The position numbers and the translations under genes are program-made. Of a stretch of DNA of 64,000 nucleotides, positions 60,173 to 64,000 are shown in pieces; within the stretch, counting starts at the first letter, position 1, and each line of letters opens with the position of its first letter. The DNA lies in contig JAYTOY010000047.1 of the NCBI GenBank assembly GCA_043747555.1, positions 1 to 64,000 of the forward strand, written 5' to 3'. Below the pieces are notes generated by a model that made no database searches, was not told the origin of the DNA, and saw nothing but the letters and a program-made list of their open reading frames with translations. Source of the stretch: JAYWDA01 sp043747555. Its GTDB lineage: Bacteria > Bdellovibrionota > Bdellovibrionia > Bdellovibrionales > Bdellovibrionaceae.

Positions 60173-60937
60173 TTAAAATATTTCTTTGAAGAAATTTTGC
60201 ATGGCGAGCCATGAACGCTTGTCAGCTTTTTCGTTATAGGCAGCACCTTTGGAATTGTCGTTGCCAGCACCTTTATTTGTAAAGGCGTGCACCGCATTTC
60301 CATAAGCTACCAATTGCCAGTCGACTTTAGCATCGCGCATTTCTTTTTCAAACCCTGCCACTTCCGCAGCCGGTACATAGGTATCATCGCCTCCGTGCAG
60401 AGCTAAAACTTTACCTTTGATATTTTTTGCATCCGCTGCATTCGGAGTCGCTAAGCCCCCGTGAAAACTGACGACACCTTTTAATGGAGCGCCAGATCGA
60501 GCCAGTTCCAAGGCCGTAGTTCCGCCGAAACAGTATCCCATCGCCGCAAGATTTGTTTTTTCGACATTAGCTTGAGATTTTAAAGTATTGTACGCCGCCG
60601 TCACTCGAGCTCGTAAAAGTTTCACATCAGTTTTATACTGAGTGGCCAATTTTCCTGCTTCACTGGCATCTTTAGGGCGCACCCCTTTTCCGTAAATATC
60701 GGCGGCAAATGCAACATAACCTAAACCTGCCAACATATCAGCGCGACTTTTTGTATCTTCGCTAAGACCCATCCAATCATGAACAACGACAACTCCTGGC
60801 TTTAAACCCTTGCTATCGTCAAAAGATAAATAGCCCTCTAAAACGGTCGATCCCTCTTTGTATTCGATGGTTTTTGTGACTAATTTTGCTTGCGCCGACA
60901 CCGCCCATAAAATCACTGCCATAAATAATTTCTTCAT
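60173..60937 (-). CDS. Exported dienelactone hydrolase family protein
   Basis: 254 residues with a signal peptide (about 1-17, ending AVSAQA), so periplasmic. The alpha/beta-hydrolase catalytic triad of this family is visible: Cys in GYCFGGTTAL, Asp in HGGDDTYVP, and His in NAVHAFTNKGAG. Dienelactone hydrolase itself is cytoplasmic; exported homologues hydrolyse unknown esters. The ATG at 60937 overlaps the stop of the upstream thioesterase as ATGA and has GGAGAG upstream; the longer open frame lacks such signals. It is the last gene of the fbaB-lysS operon. Confidence 0.88.
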   Translation of the reverse strand: MKKLFMAVILWAVSAQAKLVTKTIEYKEGSTVLEGYLSFDDSKGLKPGVVVVHDWMGLSEDTKSRADMLAGLGYVAFAADIYGKGVRPKDASEAGKLATQYKTDVKLLRARVTAAYNTLKSQANVEKTNLAAMGYCFGGTTALELARSGAPLKGVVSFHGGLATPNAADAKNIKGKVLALHGGDDTYVPAAEVAGFEKEMRDAKVDWQLVAYGNAVHAFTNKGAGNDNSKGAAYNEKADKRSWLAMQNFFKEIF

Positions 60938-61386
60938 AAAATATCTCTCCTTGCGACGTAGGTTCCTTGAAAGACAGCACATACTTTTTTTTTCCAAATC
61001 ACCTCGGCTGTCAGAGGCAACCTGGCTTTGCCTTTTTTCTGAAGAGTTTGAAAAAACTCATTCATCTGGTCTGAAGTTTCGGCTTGGCAGGTGACTTCAA
61101 AATCACCGCCCACCGGCGATAAGTAACGAATATGACCTTCAGAAATCACAATATCTTGAGTCATCATTCCGTGCGCCGTTAAGGCCGCCCAAATTAATCC
61201 ATAGCTAGATAACGCTGAAAAAGAGTAAAGACTGCCACCAAATACAGTGCCAATATGATTTTTATTTTCACTCCAAGTTCCTGTTAAAATACAAGTTTGC
61301 GGTAAAAATATTTGAACCTTAAGTCCCATATGAGGAACGAGTGGAAACATTTTCTCAGCGTGAGTTTGAAATTCTAAGGATGTCAT
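60934..61386 (-). CDS. YiiD-C-type hotdog thioesterase
   Basis: 150 residues with the hotdog-fold stretch TWSENKNHIGTVFGGSLYSFSALSSYGLIWAAL and ISEGHIRYLSPVGGDFEVTCQ, typical of the YiiD C-terminal thioesterase (PF09500) group. It would hydrolyse an acyl-CoA or acyl-carrier thioester. Overlaps the rhodanese-like gene by one base and the hydrolase gene by ATGA. Confidence 0.85.
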   Translation of the reverse strand: MTSLEFQTHAEKMFPLVPHMGLKVQIFLPQTCILTGTWSENKNHIGTVFGGSLYSFSALSSYGLIWAALTAHGMMTQDIVISEGHIRYLSPVGGDFEVTCQAETSDQMNEFFQTLQKKGKARLPLTAEVIWKKKVCAVFQGTYVARRDIL

Positions 61387-62303
61387 TACGGAGCACGCCT
61401 TAAGTATTCATAACCACCAGCAAAGTTCCTAGCGCCGTAGCCCCACTCGCGAAGAATCATTGTGACAGCGGCAGAGCTGACACCATTTTCACTGATCACA
61501 AAAATCGTTTTATTTTTTGTGATGTTTTCTTTTTTTAATTCGGTTTCCGTTGAATTTTCTGCAAGCCCCTTCGCATTCAAAAATTTCTTCCAAGAAATTA
61601 TTTTCAAAGGCACTGTTGCCTTTTCAAGTCCTGAAAAATCTGTCGCAACTTCCCTGACATCTAGAATTAAATTCTCAGGGCCCAGAGCTCCGGTCCGAGG
61701 AGGGCTCATTTGTAAACTTTTAAGACGCGCGCGCGAAGGTGGTGCTTTTCGATCTAAAACGGCTGTTTTAAATTCTTCTGGTGTTGCTAAAAACTGGCTC
61801 TGAACGGCCGGCTTCCAAGTCGGTTTATTTTCAGGGCTGATTTCGGGCCGAGGAATCGTCGCGCGAATGACCGTCCAAGAAGCAAATTGAACATTTTTAA
61901 CCCCTAAGTATTTTAACATCCATGCTATTCGTCCTTCCTCACCCTGACCTTGCAGAGCTGAGCCAACGACAAGCACAGGGGTCTCAGGGTCAATGCCCCA
62001 GAGACTTAATCTGCGTGCTAAAGAAACATCATCGTCTTGTAAAAATCCGCGAAAGCCCGGCTTCAATTGGCTGAAATCTTGCCACTGAACCAGCACGGCT
62101 CCTGGTGCGTGCGACACTGAAAAATCCAGTGGCGTCCTCGCATCTAAAATCACTGGCTTTAATTTCAAAAATCCCCGAAAAAAATCGGTCTCACTATTGG
62201 CCGCCGCTTGCCCCTGATTAGTGACTTTCGTTGGTGTATTCTGACAGGAAAAAATTCCCGCACTGAACAGCACTGCCAAAAGGAACTTAGCCCTTGCCGT
62301 CAT
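61386..62303 (-). CDS. Lipoprotein with tandem rhodanese domains lacking the catalytic Cys
   Basis: 305 residues. Lipoprotein signal with lipobox GIFSC (Cys20). Two rhodanese-type domains follow. The first (about 40-140) starts KPVILDARTPLDFSVSHAPGAVLV and ends in PVLVVGSALQGQGEEGR. The second (about 180-300) has LILDVREVATDF, ends in TIFVISENGVSSAAVTMILREWGY, and resembles AGGYEYLRR. The active loop CRxGxR carries Ser or Gly instead of Cys in both, so sulfur transfer is unlikely; binding or scaffolding remains possible. Overlaps lysS by ATGA and the thioesterase by one base. Confidence 0.8.
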   Translation of the reverse strand: MTARAKFLLAVLFSAGIFSCQNTPTKVTNQGQAAANSETDFFRGFLKLKPVILDARTPLDFSVSHAPGAVLVQWQDFSQLKPGFRGFLQDDDVSLARRLSLWGIDPETPVLVVGSALQGQGEEGRIAWMLKYLGVKNVQFASWTVIRATIPRPEISPENKPTWKPAVQSQFLATPEEFKTAVLDRKAPPSRARLKSLQMSPPRTGALGPENLILDVREVATDFSGLEKATVPLKIISWKKFLNAKGLAENSTETELKKENITKNKTIFVISENGVSSAAVTMILREWGYGARNFAGGYEYLRRAP

Positions 62304-63778
62304 CGAAACTTCATCGTCGGGAATAAAATAATATCTCGGATGCTTGGGCGATTGGTTAATAACATGACCAATCTTTCAACTCCCAGGCCAACACCGCCCG
62401 TTGGCGGCATTCCCATATCAATCGCGTAAATAAAATCTTCATCCATCGGATGAGCTTCTTCATTATTGCCGCGCTTTGATTCTTGATCTTTTAAACGAGC
62501 TAATTGCTCTTCAGGATCATTCAATTCAGAATAAGAGTTGCCGATTTCCATGTAAGCTGCGAAGGGCTCAAAACGCTCGACCAATCTAGAATCATTGCGA
62601 TGAATTTTTGTCAGTGGACTGATTTCCACTGGATGATCCATAACAAATGTTGGATGCCACAAATGCTCTTCAGCCGTTAGTTCAAACAGCGCCATCAACA
62701 TTTCGCCCTTGCTTGCGGAAGCTTCAAGCTTTGAACCTTTTTCTCGGCATTTTTTAAATAATTCCTTTTCATCGATCACATCCGGGTCAATACCAGCATA
62801 CTGTTTCAAACCGTCCATCACTGTCAGGCGTCGCCAAGGCGGCGTGAAATCAATTTCTTTTTCTTGAAAAGTAATCTTAAAGCTGCCGCAAAGTTCTTTC
62901 ACCATTGACGAGACTAATTCCTCGAACTGCTTCATTTGATCATTGTAGTCTGTATAGGCCTCGTACCACTCGACCAAAGTGAATTCAGGGTTGTGAGTGC
63001 GATCGATCCCTTCGTTTCGGAAAACTTTCCCGATATCATAAACTTTTTCGAATCCACCCACGATCAAACGCTTTAAATAAAGCTCTGGTGAAATACGCAT
63101 GTAAAGTCGCATGTCCAAAGCCCGATGATGGGTCGTGAATGGATGAGCCGCCGCCCCCCCGTAAATAGGCTGCAAAATCGGAGTCTCGACCTCCATAAAG
63201 CCACGTGAATCCAAAAAGTTTCGGATGAATTTTATAATTCGCGAGCGTGTAATAAAAACTTTCATCGAATCGCGGTCAGAAATGAGATCCAAATGGCGAT
63301 GCCGATATTTAATTTCAATATCTTGAATTCCATGAAATTTTTCTGGCAAAGGCTCAATCGATTTCGTCAGCATTTCAAAACTTCGGGCGTACAACGAAAG
63401 CTCACCCTTTTGTGTTTTAAAAACATAGCCTTCGACGCCGACGATATCGCCTAAATCTGTCAGTTGAAAGGCCTCCCTTTGTTTTTCGGGAAGCTCTTCA
63501 AGCTTAATATAAATTTGCAAAGGTCCACTTTGGTCCATTAAATTAAAAAAGACAGCTTTTCCCATGGATCTTAAAGTCATAATCCGACCAGCTAATTTAA
63601 AACTAGTCTCGGGCTTTTTATCGCCGGCTTTAGTTTCGGTGTCAAACTTCGCCAAAATATCAGCTGTGTTGGCAGTTCGCGCGAAGCTGTAGGGATAAGG
63701 ATTAATGCCTTTCTCCCTCAGTGCATGAAGTTTTTTTCTTTTCTCGGCCCTGAGCGGATTTTCGTGGATCTCAGACAT
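62300..63778 (-). CDS. lysS: Lysyl-tRNA synthetase (class II)
   Basis: Charges tRNA-Lys. 492 residues. OB-fold anticodon-binding domain with GRIMTLRSMGKAVFFNLMDQSG, then class II motif 1 (FMEVETPILQPIYGGAAAHPFTTHH), motif 2 (FRNEGIDRTHNPEFTLVEWYEAY) and motif 3 (GMPPTGGVGLGVERLVMLL). It follows fbaB (TAATG overlap) and overlaps the rhodanese gene (ATGA), forming a tight operon. Confidence 0.98.
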   Translation of the reverse strand: MSEIHENPLRAEKRKKLHALREKGINPYPYSFARTANTADILAKFDTETKAGDKKPETSFKLAGRIMTLRSMGKAVFFNLMDQSGPLQIYIKLEELPEKQREAFQLTDLGDIVGVEGYVFKTQKGELSLYARSFEMLTKSIEPLPEKFHGIQDIEIKYRHRHLDLISDRDSMKVFITRSRIIKFIRNFLDSRGFMEVETPILQPIYGGAAAHPFTTHHRALDMRLYMRISPELYLKRLIVGGFEKVYDIGKVFRNEGIDRTHNPEFTLVEWYEAYTDYNDQMKQFEELVSSMVKELCGSFKITFQEKEIDFTPPWRRLTVMDGLKQYAGIDPDVIDEKELFKKCREKGSKLEASASKGEMLMALFELTAEEHLWHPTFVMDHPVEISPLTKIHRNDSRLVERFEPFAAYMEIGNSYSELNDPEEQLARLKDQESKRGNNEEAHPMDEDFIYAIDMGMPPTGGVGLGVERLVMLLTNRPSIRDIILFPTMKFR

Positions 63779-64000
63779 TAAAGTTTTTTCCCCGCAAATG
63801 CATCCATCACATCTTTTAACAGAGTCACCGCTTCGGCTTTTGGTCTTTGGAAAGCGTTGCGCCCCATGATACTTCCGAAAGCTCCACCTTGTGCTAGCTC
63901 TGAAACCTCTTTCAGCAAATCTGGCGTTGTTTTCGCGTCACCGCCTGAAAAAATGACGATGCGGCGGCCGTTAAAGCAAGACTGCACAACATGACGTGAA
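63778..64000 (-). CDS. fbaB: Class I fructose-bisphosphate aldolase (DhnA type), 3' part only
   Basis: Only the C-terminal 73 or so residues fall in the window; the gene continues past 64000. QSCFNGRRIVIFSGGDAKTT, GGAFGSIMGRNAFQRPKAEAV match the archaeal-type class I aldolase (FbaB/DhnA) end, including the phosphate-binding GG and GR motifs. The reaction is reversible cleavage of fructose 1,6-bisphosphate. Its stop overlaps the lysS start (TAATG), so it heads this operon at least locally. Confidence 0.85.
   Translation of the reverse strand, partial: SRHVVQSCFNGRRIVIFSGGDAKTTPDLLKEVSELAQGGAFGSIMGRNAFQRPKAEAVTLLKDVMDAFAGKKL

Overview
The window reads as chromosomal DNA from a Gram-negative bacterium of the Bdellovibrionota (Bdellovibrio-like). 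Supporting signs are an LptE lipoprotein and LPS-type envelope, CarD-type regulation, LA_2272-type surface repeats, many PilZ, HD-GYP and cyclase second-messenger proteins, abundant exported enzymes and frequent TTG/GTG starts. This placement rests on gene content only; no rRNA is present. Gene density is high. Only one clear transposon remnant and one decayed gene block were found, and there is no CRISPR array or prophage.

Layout. 0-8 kb: envelope and core genes (murJ, rpsT, a PilZ protein, holA, lptE), a two-gene serine-pathway operon, purA, then tRNA-Lys and tRNA-Glu. 8-9.5 kb: an accessory patch directly after the tRNAs, with an MNT/HEPN toxin-antitoxin pair and an ISL3-like transposase stump abutting a BLUF blue-light sensor gene. 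9.6-13 kb: a peroxide-defence locus with divergent katG and oxyR sharing an OxyR-like operator; katG is translationally coupled to a 58-residue membrane protein gene. 13-17.2 kb: a variable stretch with an acyltransferase, two methyltransferases, an LGFP-repeat secreted protein that may be frameshifted, and a fused pair of decayed genes. 17.3-30.8 kb: signalling and stress genes: exported phosphatase, fasciclin protein, second BLUF protein, YaeQ, hybrid histidine kinase, ogt-mntH, a PilZ-acyltransferase fusion facing a diiron-oxygenase-like gene, an adenylate cyclase, a metal-less SodC-like lipoprotein, an exported nuclease and a DUF421 protein. 30.8-47.2 kb: housekeeping and periplasmic genes: FemAB-like protein, clpS, tag, sulfide:quinone oxidoreductase, an orphan FliG-C-like protein, an MBL hydrolase, a Cys-rich copper-type protein, a surface-repeat protein, a divergent PEP carboxylase, dinB, an ABC binding protein, purT, mgsA and a secreted ART-like protein. 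47.3-64 kb: uvrB, cysS, gltX, carD, a secreted subtilase, recG, an HD-GYP protein, and an overlapping operon reading fbaB, lysS, a rhodanese-like lipoprotein, a thioesterase and a dienelactone hydrolase.

Themes. Oxidative, light and metal stress recur (katG/oxyR, two BLUF proteins, mntH, copper-type protein, SodC-like protein). Nucleotide second messengers recur too (two PilZ proteins, HD-GYP, class III cyclase). Several proteins keep an enzyme fold but lack its key residue (SodC-like, tandem rhodanese, phosphatase-like, PEP carboxylase). The most speculative but most interesting points are the PilZ-FeeM-like fusion next to the diiron oxygenase, the coupled small membrane protein behind katG, and the secreted ART-like protein. 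Starts were moved to internal codons where ribosome binding sites, neighbouring genes or terminators supported it.
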